A stretch of 33,569 nucleotides of DNA, taken from Bacillus alveayuensis. Its GTDB lineage: Bacteria; Bacillota; Bacilli; Bacillales; Aeribacillaceae. The stretch covers positions 1 to 33,569 of the forward strand of contig JAUSTR010000023.1 in the NCBI GenBank assembly GCA_030812955.1, read 5' to 3'. A program made the translations under genes and the position numbers. Below the pieces are notes generated by a model. The model saw only the letters and a program-made list of their open reading frames with translations, did no database searches and was not told the origin of the DNA. Of this stretch, positions 16,403 to 23,045 are shown one piece after another (within the stretch, counting starts at the first letter, position 1; each line of letters begins with the position of its first letter).

Positions 16403-16798
16403 TTATTGTTTCTTTAACTTAAAAATTTCTAATTCCGTTTCAGTTATTTTATGTGTATTAAACTGAAGTCTATCTTTTATTTCAGAAAGTTGGGTTTGAA
16501 CTTCAGTGTGATACTCAGATAACTTCCCGGTTTGTTCATAGATGATTTGCTGTTTTTCTTCAATTCGTGAAGTTGTTTCCTTTAGCTCTTGAATAATATT
16601 TTCCAAGTTACTTAGACGTTGATTGGCTTTTTGCTGCCCATTTTCCAAAATGCTTAAACGTTGATTGGCTTCTTGCTGCCCATTTTCCAAAATGCTTAAA
16701 CGTTCATTGGCTTTTTGTTGTTCATCCTTGATCCCTCTTAACTCTATTAAAATTTGTTCAAGTATTTTTTCATTCACAAAGATCACCCTTTCGATCAA
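16403..16798 (-). CDS. Coiled-coil protein with 14-residue repeats, function unknown
   Basis: This 131-residue protein is almost entirely charged and heptad-like, without a membrane segment or signal peptide. Residues about 20-65 hold three copies of a 14-residue repeat (ANQRLSILENGQQK-like). At DNA level this is a 42-bp tandem repeat with units at 16597, 16639 and 16681. The rest (ETTSRIEEKQQIIYEQTGKL and QTQLSEIKDRLQF) continues the coiled coil. The minus-strand start at 16798 has an AAGGGTG-like ribosome site. It resembles short Bacillus coiled-coil proteins of unknown role and is similar in style to the gene at 21524-21838. The gene sits in a decayed region but is itself open. Confidence 0.65.
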   Translation of the reverse strand: MIERVIFVNEKILEQILIELRGIKDEQQKANERLSILENGQQEANQRLSILENGQQKANQRLSNLENIIQELKETTSRIEEKQQIIYEQTGKLSEYHTEVQTQLSEIKDRLQFNTHKITETELEIFKLKKQ

Positions 16799-16869
16799 TT
16801 TAGTATACTCGAAAGTAGTTCATATCAATATTCATTATAGAATATGTCTGAAATATACTCAATTGAATT

Positions 16870-17460
16870 AACTAATATAAGTAACAAGAAGCGTTCGGAA
16901 AATCAGACTTTGGAGAATACATAGTTGGCGGATATATATCGAGTTCATTCAATCCTTTACGTCCGTCTCCTGGTATCTGTATTTAAGTAATGAGAAAATT
17001 CGCAGCGAATAATAAAATGACCTAGGAAACCTATTTTTAAGGGTGCTGCAAATTCTAGAACATTTATGATAGAATAATAGAAAATGACTTCTGTTCGGTG
17101 CCTAGCACACACCAAAGGATCTTGTAGATTGTTAGAAGAATAGGGAAAGAGGACCAATGATATCACCAAAAATCTCTTGGCTTTCTTTCTATTTTTATTT
17201 CCGAAAGATGAAAAAGCGATAAAAAAGCTAACTAAAAATGATAAAGTATTCGGAAGACTTTGTAACCCATTAGAAGCAAGAGACGCGAAATTTGGTGATT
17301 TAGCAGGAATTTACGGCTATGACATTTACCATCAGGGAATAAACTGAACGCGAGAAAATTTCTATAATCAACTTAAAGGGGATATGAAAGCAAATAAAAT
17401 TAAACCTCCCAAACAAAGAAAATAACATAAAGACGAAAACAAATCTTTCAACGATAATGA
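16870..17460. other. Gene-poor stretch with one possible gene remnant
   Basis: No intact gene is supported. From 17144 to 17347 a plus-strand frame is open without an ATG and reads protein-like (FPKDEKAIKKLTKNDKVFGR, then LGDLAGIYGY-like residues). It resumes in the same frame after a TGA (17345-17347) as RENFYNQLKGDMKANK until about 17425. I do not recognise the family. It looks like a truncated gene with a nonsense codon. The 70-codon minus-strand frame at 16957-17169 shows no family features. Confidence 0.3.
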
Positions 17461-17468
17461 TTACGATT

Positions 17469-17506
17469 CTCAACTACCTGCCGCTTCCTCACGAAACTGA
17501 CCGTTT
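17469..17506. repeat. 38-bp direct repeat, left copy, flanking the toxin locus
   Basis: CTCAACTACC at one end and ACGAAACTGACCGTTT at the other are shared exactly with the copy at 18024-18061; the 12 bases between them differ. The two copies are 555 bases apart and bracket the type I toxin-antitoxin locus. They may be ends of a mobile element or remains of a duplication. Confidence 0.55.
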
Positions 17507-17566
17507 ACGTACTGTGTTTTACATCCAAGATTCTTCTTGTGGAGTTCACATCGAATAAATCTTAAT

Positions 17567-17596
17567 TTTACAATACTAGTGCTAGTCATGTATAAT
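17567..17596 (+). promoter_or_regulatory. Promoter of the antisense (antitoxin) RNA
   Basis: TTTACA (17567-17572), an 18-base spacer and a perfect TATAAT (17591-17596) predict transcription from about 17603 on the plus strand, towards the toxin gene. No protein-coding frame follows, which fits a small RNA promoter. Confidence 0.6.
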
Positions 17597-17602
17597 ATAT
17601 AA

Positions 17603-17749
17603 AGAGAATCCGTATAATCAAAAGTAATACCGAAGATGCTGCAACATCTTCGGCCATGCAATAGACGGTTCCCTGCAAGGGGGATCGGCACAACAGGAAG
17701 GAAATAATCCACCCAACGTCCGTCAACTCAAGGGTGGATTATTTCTTTT
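17603..17749 (+). ncRNA. Predicted antitoxin RNA, convergent with and overlapping the toxin mRNA
   Basis: A transcript from the promoter at 17567-17596 would run about 145 bases and end at the terminator hairpin GAAATAATCCACCC (17701-17714) / GGGTGGATTATTTC (17732-17745) followed by TTTT. It contains a 9-bp stem CCGAAGATG/CATCTTCGG (17632-17655). Read on the minus strand, that stem followed by TATTACTTTTG could terminate the toxin mRNA. The two RNAs would thus overlap tail-to-tail by about 100 bases, the arrangement known for bsrG/SR4, bsrE/SR5 and txpA/ratA in Bacillus. Ends are predicted only. Confidence 0.6.
17701..17749 (+). terminator. Rho-independent terminator of the antitoxin RNA
   Basis: A perfect 14-bp stem (17701-17714 with 17732-17745), a 17-base loop and a TTTT tail (17746-17749). 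The right arm overlaps the last codons of the minus-strand toxin gene. Confidence 0.7.
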
Positions 17750-17822
17750 GATTGTAAGACAGTATTGAAACGATTAAGCTTGTAAATGCTATTGCAAACA
17801 TTAACGCTTCAAATACCGTCAT
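17739..17822 (-). CDS. Short holin-like type I toxin peptide (27 residues)
   Basis: This 27-codon gene begins MTVFEALMFAIAFTSLIVSI and ends in a polar, basic tail (SYNQKK). One transmembrane helix with a charged C-terminus is the pattern of the putative holin-like toxin family found in Bacillus and lactobacilli (TxpA/BsrG/Fst-type). The ribosome site AAGGGGTG lies six bases before the ATG but is buried in a hairpin (17823-17856). The toxin would act at the membrane if not silenced. The family call is by recall of short peptides such as MSTFETLxLMLxFG. Confidence 0.8.
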   Translation of the reverse strand: MTVFEALMFAIAFTSLIVSILSYNQKK

Positions 17823-17856
17823 CGGCATCACCCCTTCTCTAAGGGGTATAATGCCG
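17823..17856 (-). promoter_or_regulatory. Hairpin hiding the toxin ribosome site
   Basis: In the toxin mRNA, CGGCAT (17856-17851) pairs with AUGCCG (17828-17823) and ACCCCUU (17847-17841) pairs with AAGGGGU (17836-17830), closed by a four-base loop. The Shine-Dalgarno sequence is fully paired and the hairpin abuts the start codon. This would block translation, as is known for several type I toxins. Confidence 0.75.
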
Positions 17857-17883
17857 TCCACCCTTGAGTTTCCCGCACTATTG

Positions 17884-17920
17884 CTTTTATATTATATCAT
17901 AGATTATGGAATAAAATTTA
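17884..17920 (-). promoter_or_regulatory. Promoter of the toxin mRNA
   Basis: A perfect TATAAT lies on the minus strand at 17896-17891, preceded by an AT-rich stretch with only a poor -35 match. It predicts a 5' end near 17884, giving a 5' leader of about 60 bases that includes AACTCAAGGGTGGA and the sequestering hairpin. Confidence 0.5.
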
Positions 17921-18023
17921 ACGCATTCATAGAAAAAAGAGTAGGACTGTGCACTGTCACACCCTAAACTTTGTCCATGGATTGGAATACAGTAAACTTC
18001 CGCCATCCACGATCTTCATAATC

Positions 18024-18061
18024 CTCAACTACCCGCTATACCTGAACGAAACTGACCGTTT
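18024..18061. repeat. 38-bp direct repeat, right copy, flanking the toxin locus
   Basis: Partner of the copy at 17469-17506: the first 10 and last 16 bases match, in the same orientation, 555 bases away. The surrounding 17930-18200 stretch holds no supported gene. Confidence 0.55.
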
Positions 18062-18218
18062 TCACACAGATTAAGAACACATTTTCTGGAATCTGCATCA
18101 TGAATTCCAAGGGATTCTTTTTATTAACAACCATATCAAGTTAAACGTATGCCTTGTTTGCAATCATCAGATGAAGCCGTAGCTTGAATATGTTATTATT
18201 TAAGAGAAAGGCGGAAGA

Positions 18219-18642
18219 TTGGAAATAGGTGATTGGTTTGACAAATACAAAGAATCGATCATGTTGTCGTATCATAACGCATTTCGTCTATTGCTGCACT
18301 TAAAAAATGTGATTTCGCATCTCAACAATTGACAAATGAAGACGAATAAATGAAGAAGTGTTTAGGGATTCGATTGTGAAAAAATATGAGATTTTAGAAG
18401 ATCAACTTTGGAAGCTTTTATCAAAAATTTTTAAGTCATCCGGACCTGAACTAAAAAGTCCGCGGGAATGTTATCGTCAAGCTTTTAAGGAAGGGTGGAT
18501 TGAAAATATTGATGTATGGAACGATATGTTGAGTTCGCGAAATGCAACTACACATGTGTATAACCAAGAAGATTATGAGGAATTAAAAAATAAAATCGTA
18601 AATGAATATTTTCATCAAATCGAAGCGTTGCTAAAAAAATAA
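18219..18642 (+). pseudogene. HEPN-type nucleotidyltransferase substrate-binding protein (HI0074-like), frameshifted
   Basis: The downstream part (from 18358, 94 codons) is a clear HI0074/HEPN-like four-helix protein: DSIVKKYEILEDQLWKLLSK, SPRECYRQAFKEGWI, then MLSSRNATTHVYN carrying the RxxxxH HEPN motif. The upstream part is in other frames: TTG at 18219 gives EIGDWFDKYKESIMLSYH, and a third frame gives ISSIAALKKCDFASQQLTNE. Frameshifts near 18280 and 18345 thus separate it from its own N-terminus. These proteins pair with small MNT nucleotidyltransferases as toxin-antitoxin modules, and a piece of such a partner follows. A shortened protein from GTG 18358 is possible but has no good ribosome site. 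Confidence 0.7.
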
Positions 18643-18650
18643 AAGAAGAA

Positions 18651-18704
18651 ATGATTGATAGCGATGTATGGAATTAATAAAAAAGTATTTGAATCGTATT
18701 AAAA
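18651..18704 (+). pseudogene. N-terminal scrap of an MNT-type nucleotidyltransferase
   Basis: Right after the HEPN frame, ATG 18651 gives MIDSDVWN and a stop, and the next frame continues NKKVFESY and a stop. This fits the usual start of the antitoxin nucleotidyltransferase that follows HI0074-like genes. The catalytic GSRARG/DxD part is absent: the frame passes directly into an unrelated membrane-protein tail, so a deletion removed the rest. The identification rests on few residues plus context. Confidence 0.4.
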
Positions 18705-18893
18705 AGATATGCTCCAGGACTTTTAACAGGTATTTTATTAAATATTCCTATTAACAGTTTCATTCTTTATCAATTTTTTCAAAGGAACGAATTAACATTT
18801 AAAGAATTAACTTTATCAATACTCATAGTAGGAGGGGCATTATTAAGTTTTATCCCTGTTTTATTCAAAATAGGAAAACTGTTACCAAATTAG
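18693..18893 (+). pseudogene. Tail of an unidentified membrane protein
   Basis: This 66-codon open frame without a start codon reads LKRYAPGLLTGILLNIPINS, a loop (QFFQRNELTFKEL), a second hydrophobic helix (SILIVGGALLSFIPVLF) and a basic end. It looks like the last two transmembrane helices of a small membrane protein whose front was lost where the MNT scrap begins. Family unknown. Confidence 0.4.
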
Positions 18894-18945
18894 AATAAGC
18901 ACCTAGTATACCCCGAAGTATGTCAAAGGATGTTAGAATATGAGA

Positions 18946-18989
18946 AAAAGAGAGTCCGTATTTCTAAATAAATCAATGGACTCTCTTTT
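18946..18989. terminator. Bidirectional terminator between remnants and the fructosamine kinase operon
   Basis: AAAAGAGAGTCC (18946-18957) and GGACTCTCTTTT (18978-18989) form a perfect 12-bp stem whose A and T ends give a U-tract in both directions. It lies about 70 bases past the stop of the minus-strand kinase gene. Confidence 0.75.
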
Positions 18990-19057
18990 GTTAGTATCTT
19001 GATTTTTCCTCTAAACTACTCTTTTTTGAATTTCAGTCAAAGTGGTTCGAAGGGGCG

Positions 19058-19933
19058 TTAGCCGACATACTTTTGCAAAATTCGGTCGATGGAAAAACCG
19101 TAAGCTTCTCCAAACAAATTGAGATGAACAAGCAAATAATATAATTGATATAGTTCTTTTCTTTCCTTATATTCTGGTGATAGCGGTTGAATATCATTAT
19201 AGGCATCATAAAATAATGGTGGAAATCCACCAAATAATTCTGTAAAGGCGATTTCAAATTCATAATGGCCATAAAACACAGACGGATCAATAAGGTAAGG
19301 GATTCCTTTATCACCGACGATCCAATTCCCTCCCCAAAGGTCGCCATGCAGTAAAGAAGGGCGACATAGCTTCGGAAGCCAGCGGTCTAGGGAAACTAAC
19401 AATTTATCTAGTTTTTGTCGTCGGACTATTGGCATTTTACTTTGCTGTTCGGCTAATTGAATTTGGGGGAGGAGGCGGCAGTTTACAAAATAATCTATCC
19501 AATTTTCATATAATCCATTTGCTTGTGGCAGCCGACCGATATAATTGTCATGTGCTAAACCAAAATGCTGCCCATAACATTGGTGGAGTTTAGCAACTGC
19601 TTGTCCAAGCCACATTGATGTTTGGTTTGTTTTTTCTCCTTCAATCCATTCAAGCAGCAACAAGCCATATGCCCCGCTTTTTTCTTCCATGACGTAATAG
19701 ACTTTTGGAACTTTCACGACATTCGTTTTTTGAAGCAATTCAAGACCAACGGCTTCACTTTTGAAAAAGCGCGGAGGGTTGTTTTCGTTTACTTTGACAA
19801 AATACGGCCGCTTTTCACTTTTTACATAGTATGCTGAATTTATATCTCCCCCAGTTATGCGTTTGCAATCGATGATAGCTGTATCGTCACCAATTTCGTT
19901 CAGCACTTTTGGTAAAGTGGCTACAATGTCCAT
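19058..19933 (-). CDS. Fructosamine/ketosamine-3-kinase family protein
   Basis: This 291-residue protein belongs to the FN3K family, which phosphorylates sugar amines on glycated proteins or free Amadori products so that they fall apart (deglycation). It has the aminoglycoside-phosphotransferase-like fold: an ATP-binding N-lobe with YFVKVN (Lys47), the catalytic loop HGDLWGGN at 196-203, and the metal-binding IDPSVFYGH at 215-223. Length is as usual. It starts four bases after the sirtuin stop, on the same strand, so both are one operon. Pairing a deglycation kinase with a deacylase suggests repair or editing of lysine adducts; this is inference. Confidence 0.88.
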   Translation of the reverse strand: MDIVATLPKVLNEIGDDTAIIDCKRITGGDINSAYYVKSEKRPYFVKVNENNPPRFFKSEAVGLELLQKTNVVKVPKVYYVMEEKSGAYGLLLLEWIEGEKTNQTSMWLGQAVAKLHQCYGQHFGLAHDNYIGRLPQANGLYENWIDYFVNCRLLPQIQLAEQQSKMPIVRRQKLDKLLVSLDRWLPKLCRPSLLHGDLWGGNWIVGDKGIPYLIDPSVFYGHYEFEIAFTELFGGFPPLFYDAYNDIQPLSPEYKERKELYQLYYLLVHLNLFGEAYGFSIDRILQKYVG

Positions 19934-19937
19934 GTTT

Positions 19938-20660
19938 TCATTCCTCCACTTTTAATTGTTCATCTATTTCCCTTAAAACATCACCAATTTTTCGGTGATG
20001 AATAACGACATCTGCCCATTCATCCAATTCCGTCGGTTCCATATTGATTATGACGAACTTGGAACCATTTCGTTTTGCCAAAAGCGGCAGCTGATTGGCA
20101 GGAGATACTTGTAATGAAGAGCCTAAAACGATCAACAATTCCGCTTTTTGTGCTACTGACCATGCTTGCTCGATCGCATCGGTTGGCAGCGATTCCCCAA
20201 ATAAGACAACGGATGGCCGCAAAAAACCGCCACACGTACAATGAAATTGTTCATGTATGTATAAATCGCTATCGTACACTTGATGACAACGTTGACAATG
20301 TATCGTTCTTAACGATCCGTGAAGCTCGATCACGTTTTCACTTCCTGCTTGCTTGTGAAATCCGTCTACATTTTGCGTAACGATGTTTTGAACGATTCCT
20401 CGTTTTTGCCACTTCGCTAGAATCATATGTCCTAGATGCGGTTTGCATTCGTGAAGCGTACGAATCCGATACTGATAAAAGGAAATAAAATCGTCCCGAT
20501 TGTGCTTAAGTGCAAATGTACTTGCTAGCTGTTGAGGATTTTTCTTGCTCCATAGTCCAGCCTTAGCCGAACGAAAATCAGGAAGTCCGCTTTCTGTAGA
20601 CATGCCAGCTCCTGTTAGCACCACCGTATATTGAGACACCTTTAACCATTTCGTTAACAT
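19938..20660 (-). CDS. NAD-dependent protein deacylase, sirtuin (CobB/SrtN type)
   Basis: Sirtuins remove acyl groups from lysine using NAD, giving nicotinamide and O-acyl-ADP-ribose. Numbered from the preferred ATG at 20660 (ribosome site GAGGAAGGTGG; a longer reading to 20729 has none), the 240-residue protein shows GAGMS at 17-21, PDFRS, TQNVDGFH, the catalytic His114 in ELHG, a zinc knot with Cys122, Cys125, Cys141 and Cys143, and VVLFGE and GSSLQVSPA. The zinc spacing is tighter at the second pair (CTC) than the usual CxxC. A divergent macrodomain gene begins 245 bases away. The likely substrate class is acetyl- or succinyl-lysine. Confidence 0.92.
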   Translation of the reverse strand: MLTKWLKVSQYTVVLTGAGMSTESGLPDFRSAKAGLWSKKNPQQLASTFALKHNRDDFISFYQYRIRTLHECKPHLGHMILAKWQKRGIVQNIVTQNVDGFHKQAGSENVIELHGSLRTIHCQRCHQVYDSDLYIHEQFHCTCGGFLRPSVVLFGESLPTDAIEQAWSVAQKAELLIVLGSSLQVSPANQLPLLAKRNGSKFVIINMEPTELDEWADVVIHHRKIGDVLREIDEQLKVEE

Positions 20661-20904
20661 GTTTCCACCTTCCTCACGTGTTTCCAAAGTGAATGGGGAT
20701 TTTTTATAGAATAACATAGGTCTGTTCATGAACCAATTGGATGTTGTGAAATCTATTGAAGCAAAAGAGAAGTTTCACCGATGACAAATATTACTTTCCA
20801 TGGATACTTCGCTGGCCATTAGGAAGTTGTAGAATTTTGGAAAAAACATATGGAATTTGTAGTATAATAAAAAAATGAATGATCGTGGATGAGGAGTGAA
20901 AGAT

Positions 20905-21390
20905 ATGATAAAGGTTGTAAATGGGGATATTACTACACTTCAAAATGTTTCTTATATTTGTAACGCAGCAAATGGAATCGGTCCGATGGGAGGGGGAGTA
21001 GCCGCTGCGATTCGAAAAGCGGGCGGTCGAGAAATTGAAGAAGAAGCAATCAGCGTTTGCAAAGAACAAAATCCAATGCCTGGCAACCTTTATGTCACAA
21101 ATGCAGGAGCCCTTCCATTCAAAGGGATTATTCATTTAGTGACAATGAAAGAACCTGCTGGGAAAACCTCTTATGATATTGTCAAAAAGTGCTTGCAACA
21201 TTTAGTTCTCTACTGCCAAGAAAACGGGATTCATAAGGTAGCACTCCCAGCTTTAGGAACCGGAGTAGGAAAATTAAATAAAGAACAAGTTGCTGTGATT
21301 TATAAAGAAATTTTAGAGCCGGTGAATGACATTGAATTTCTAGTCGTGGATATCGATCAAGAATTTATTCAAAGTTTTAATAAATGCTGA
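20905..21390 (+). CDS. Macrodomain protein (ADP-ribose derivative binding or hydrolysis)
   Basis: This 161-residue single-domain protein shows the macrodomain core: IKVVNGDITTL at the start, ICNAANGIGPMGGGVAAAIR with the ADP-ribose-binding loop, and ALPALGTGVGKL for the second phosphate loop. Such proteins hydrolyse O-acetyl-ADP-ribose or ADP-ribosyl adducts. ATG 20905 is preferred: ATGAGGAG lies eight to nine bases upstream, while GTG 20896 directly abuts it. A TATAAT (20863-20868) lies just upstream. It is divergent from the sirtuin, whose product O-acetyl-ADP-ribose is a classic macrodomain ligand. Confidence 0.85.
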   Translation: MIKVVNGDITTLQNVSYICNAANGIGPMGGGVAAAIRKAGGREIEEEAISVCKEQNPMPGNLYVTNAGALPFKGIIHLVTMKEPAGKTSYDIVKKCLQHLVLYCQENGIHKVALPALGTGVGKLNKEQVAVIYKEILEPVNDIEFLVVDIDQEFIQSFNKC

Positions 21391-21523
21391 TGTGCATAGA
21401 ATTGAAGATTAAAGAAGATATTTTCGGTTGTTGTGAAAAAATCAAAACTAAGCATTTGTTACTTGTTTTGCTTATGATCCCTTGGACAGCAAATCGGGTT
21501 ATTGTTCAATTAACAGAAAACGT
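21391..21523. other. Short intergenic stretch, no feature seen
   Basis: Convergent gap between the macrodomain gene and the minus-strand coiled-coil gene. I see no clear terminator for either gene and no open frame with a ribosome site. Confidence 0.4.
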
Positions 21524-21838
21524 TTAAAACATGTTCAGGACATTTTTAACTCGTTTCATTTCTTTTTTGTTATCAAACAATTCTTCCACGAGAATTTTTT
21601 GACCGTTTGCTACATCCGTGATTTGTTTGTCCATCTGCTCGATCTTTTTTTCGACTTTCTCAAATCGTTGATTAATTTGTACAAGCTGTTGATCAATTTG
21701 TTCAAAACGATGATCAATTTGCTCAAAACGACGGTCGATTTGTTCGAAGCGAAGATTCGTTTCTTTTGTATGATTTTTTAGCTGATCTGCCAGTTCTTTA
21801 ATTGCTTGTAAAATCATTTCATTTGAAATATTTGACAT
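21524..21838 (-). CDS. Short heptad-repeat coiled-coil protein, function unknown
   Basis: This 104-residue protein has no cysteines or membrane segment. Residues about 28-75 are near-perfect heptads (RFEQIDR, RFEQIDH, RFEQIDQ, QLVQINQ, RFEKVEK), the DNA counterpart being 21-bp repeats. Such proteins are common in Bacillaceae and may form trimeric coiled coils; a few resemble phage XhlA-like or DUF-type proteins. AAAGGGG lies seven bases before the start, and TGTTATAAT (an extended -10 box on the minus strand, about 21886-21878) is a likely promoter. It is similar in style, but not in sequence, to the gene at 16403-16798. Confidence 0.7.
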   Translation of the reverse strand: MSNISNEMILQAIKELADQLKNHTKETNLRFEQIDRRFEQIDHRFEQIDQQLVQINQRFEKVEKKIEQMDKQITDVANGQKILVEELFDNKKEMKRVKNVLNMF

Positions 21839-22074
21839 GGGTATGCCCCTTTCTTCATTTTATAATTCGCTATCATTATAACATCAAAACATGTGCTTAG
21901 CACGTTCTAATTCGACGGAATACGATAAAAAAATAGGAGAAAAAGCCGATTATCGTAAACATATCATTTCTTTTCAAACTATTGATTTTCCTCTTTATTC
22001 CTCTAAAAAAAGAAGTCAAATTTATCTCAAAAATACTTTTTACTTTCACCTAAGCAGCCTTTTTTAAAAATATG

Positions 22075-22124
22075 TTGACTTATGAGTCGAATTTTCTATA
22101 TAATGGTATTGACTGATCAGTCAA
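22075..22124 (+). promoter_or_regulatory. Promoter and TetR-type operators of the ABC exporter operon
   Basis: TTGACT (22075-22080), an 18-base spacer and TATAAT (22099-22104) form the promoter. TTGACTGATCAGTCAA (22109-22124), a perfect 16-bp palindrome, covers the transcription start. A degraded copy, TTGACTTATGAGTCGA (22075-22090), overlaps the -35 box. This is a typical layout for repression by a TetR-family protein, and one is encoded as the third gene of the operon. Confidence 0.8.
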
Positions 22125-22155
22125 CTATTATGATCCGTCCCAAAGGAGGGAAAGT

Positions 22156-23031
22156 ATGAAAATTGTTGATCTTAAAAATTTGACTAAGAGTTATAAAAAG
22201 AATCGGGGAATTGTAAACCTTACATTTTCCATTGAAGAAGGGGAAATTTTTGGTTTTATCGGTCCAAATGGAGCAGGAAAAAGTACAACGATTCGAACGC
22301 TTTTAAATTTCATTTATCCGACTAGCGGAAGTGCAACAATTTTTGGAAAGGATATTGTCAAACACTCAAAAGAAATTAGACAACACGTGGGCTATTTGCC
22401 GTCTGAGATCCATTATTACGATGATATGAAGGTAATCGATTTATTAAAATACTCAGCTCACTTCTATAAAAAATTTGATGCAAAAAGAATGAATGACTTG
22501 GCGGAACGGCTTAATCTAGACCTTAATCGAAAAATTGAGGATCTTTCATTTGGAAACCGAAAAAAGGTTGGAATTGTCCAGGCGCTTTTGCATGAGCCTA
22601 AACTCCTTATATTGGATGAGCCGACTAGCGGACTCGATCCACTAATGCAAAACATCTTCTTCGAGCTTCTAACAGAGGAAAGAGAGAACGGTACAACCAT
22701 TATTTTCTCTTCCCATATTCTTTCTGAAGTGCAAAAGATGTGTGATCGGGTCGCCATTATTAAAGAAGGGGAGCTTGTAAAAGTAGAAACGATTGAAAAT
22801 CTAACGAAGAACAATTTGAAAAATATTACCATAACATTTGAACAATCAGATCGAATTGATTTCTATCTAGAGGGGATTGTCAAAAAAGAAATAAACGGCA
22901 ACGAAATGACGCTGCTTTACAGCGGGAAAATGAAGGACCTTCTAAATCAAATAAATACCTTGCCGGTTCAGGATCTATTAATCGAAGAGCCGACTCTCGA
23001 AGAAATATTTATTCATTATTATGAAAAGTGA
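22156..23031 (+). CDS. ABC transporter ATP-binding protein
   Basis: This 291-residue ATPase drives an ABC-2-type exporter. Walker A is GPNGAGKST (36-44), the signature LSFGNRKK (130-137) is a variant of LSGGQ, Walker B is LLILDEP (150-156), and the H-loop His is 187. The C-terminal 70 residues form the usual extra domain of the drug/antibiotic exporter branch (DRA/BcrA-like). AAAGGAGGG precedes the ATG. The stop overlaps the next gene region, so ATPase and permease are coupled. Substrate is unknown; drug or peptide efflux is likely. Confidence 0.92.
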   Translation: MKIVDLKNLTKSYKKNRGIVNLTFSIEEGEIFGFIGPNGAGKSTTIRTLLNFIYPTSGSATIFGKDIVKHSKEIRQHVGYLPSEIHYYDDMKVIDLLKYSAHFYKKFDAKRMNDLAERLNLDLNRKIEDLSFGNRKKVGIVQALLHEPKLLILDEPTSGLDPLMQNIFFELLTEERENGTTIIFSSHILSEVQKMCDRVAIIKEGELVKVETIENLTKNNLKNITITFEQSDRIDFYLEGIVKKEINGNEMTLLYSGKMKDLLNQINTLPVQDLLIEEPTLEEIFIHYYEK

Positions 23032-23045
23032 GAGAGGGATCAAAA

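Noticed and set aside
16957-17169. 70-codon minus-strand frame
   Set aside because: No ribosome site or family resemblance; the plus-strand relic that starts at 17144 has no relation to it.
17470-17712. 80-codon minus-strand frame next to the toxin gene
   Set aside because: It runs through the predicted antisense RNA promoter and hairpins, has no ribosome site, and its composition is not protein-like.
21482-21781. 99-codon plus-strand hydrophobic frame
   Set aside because: It is the complement of the heptad-repeat coiled-coil gene; the minus-strand gene has a good ribosome site and promoter.
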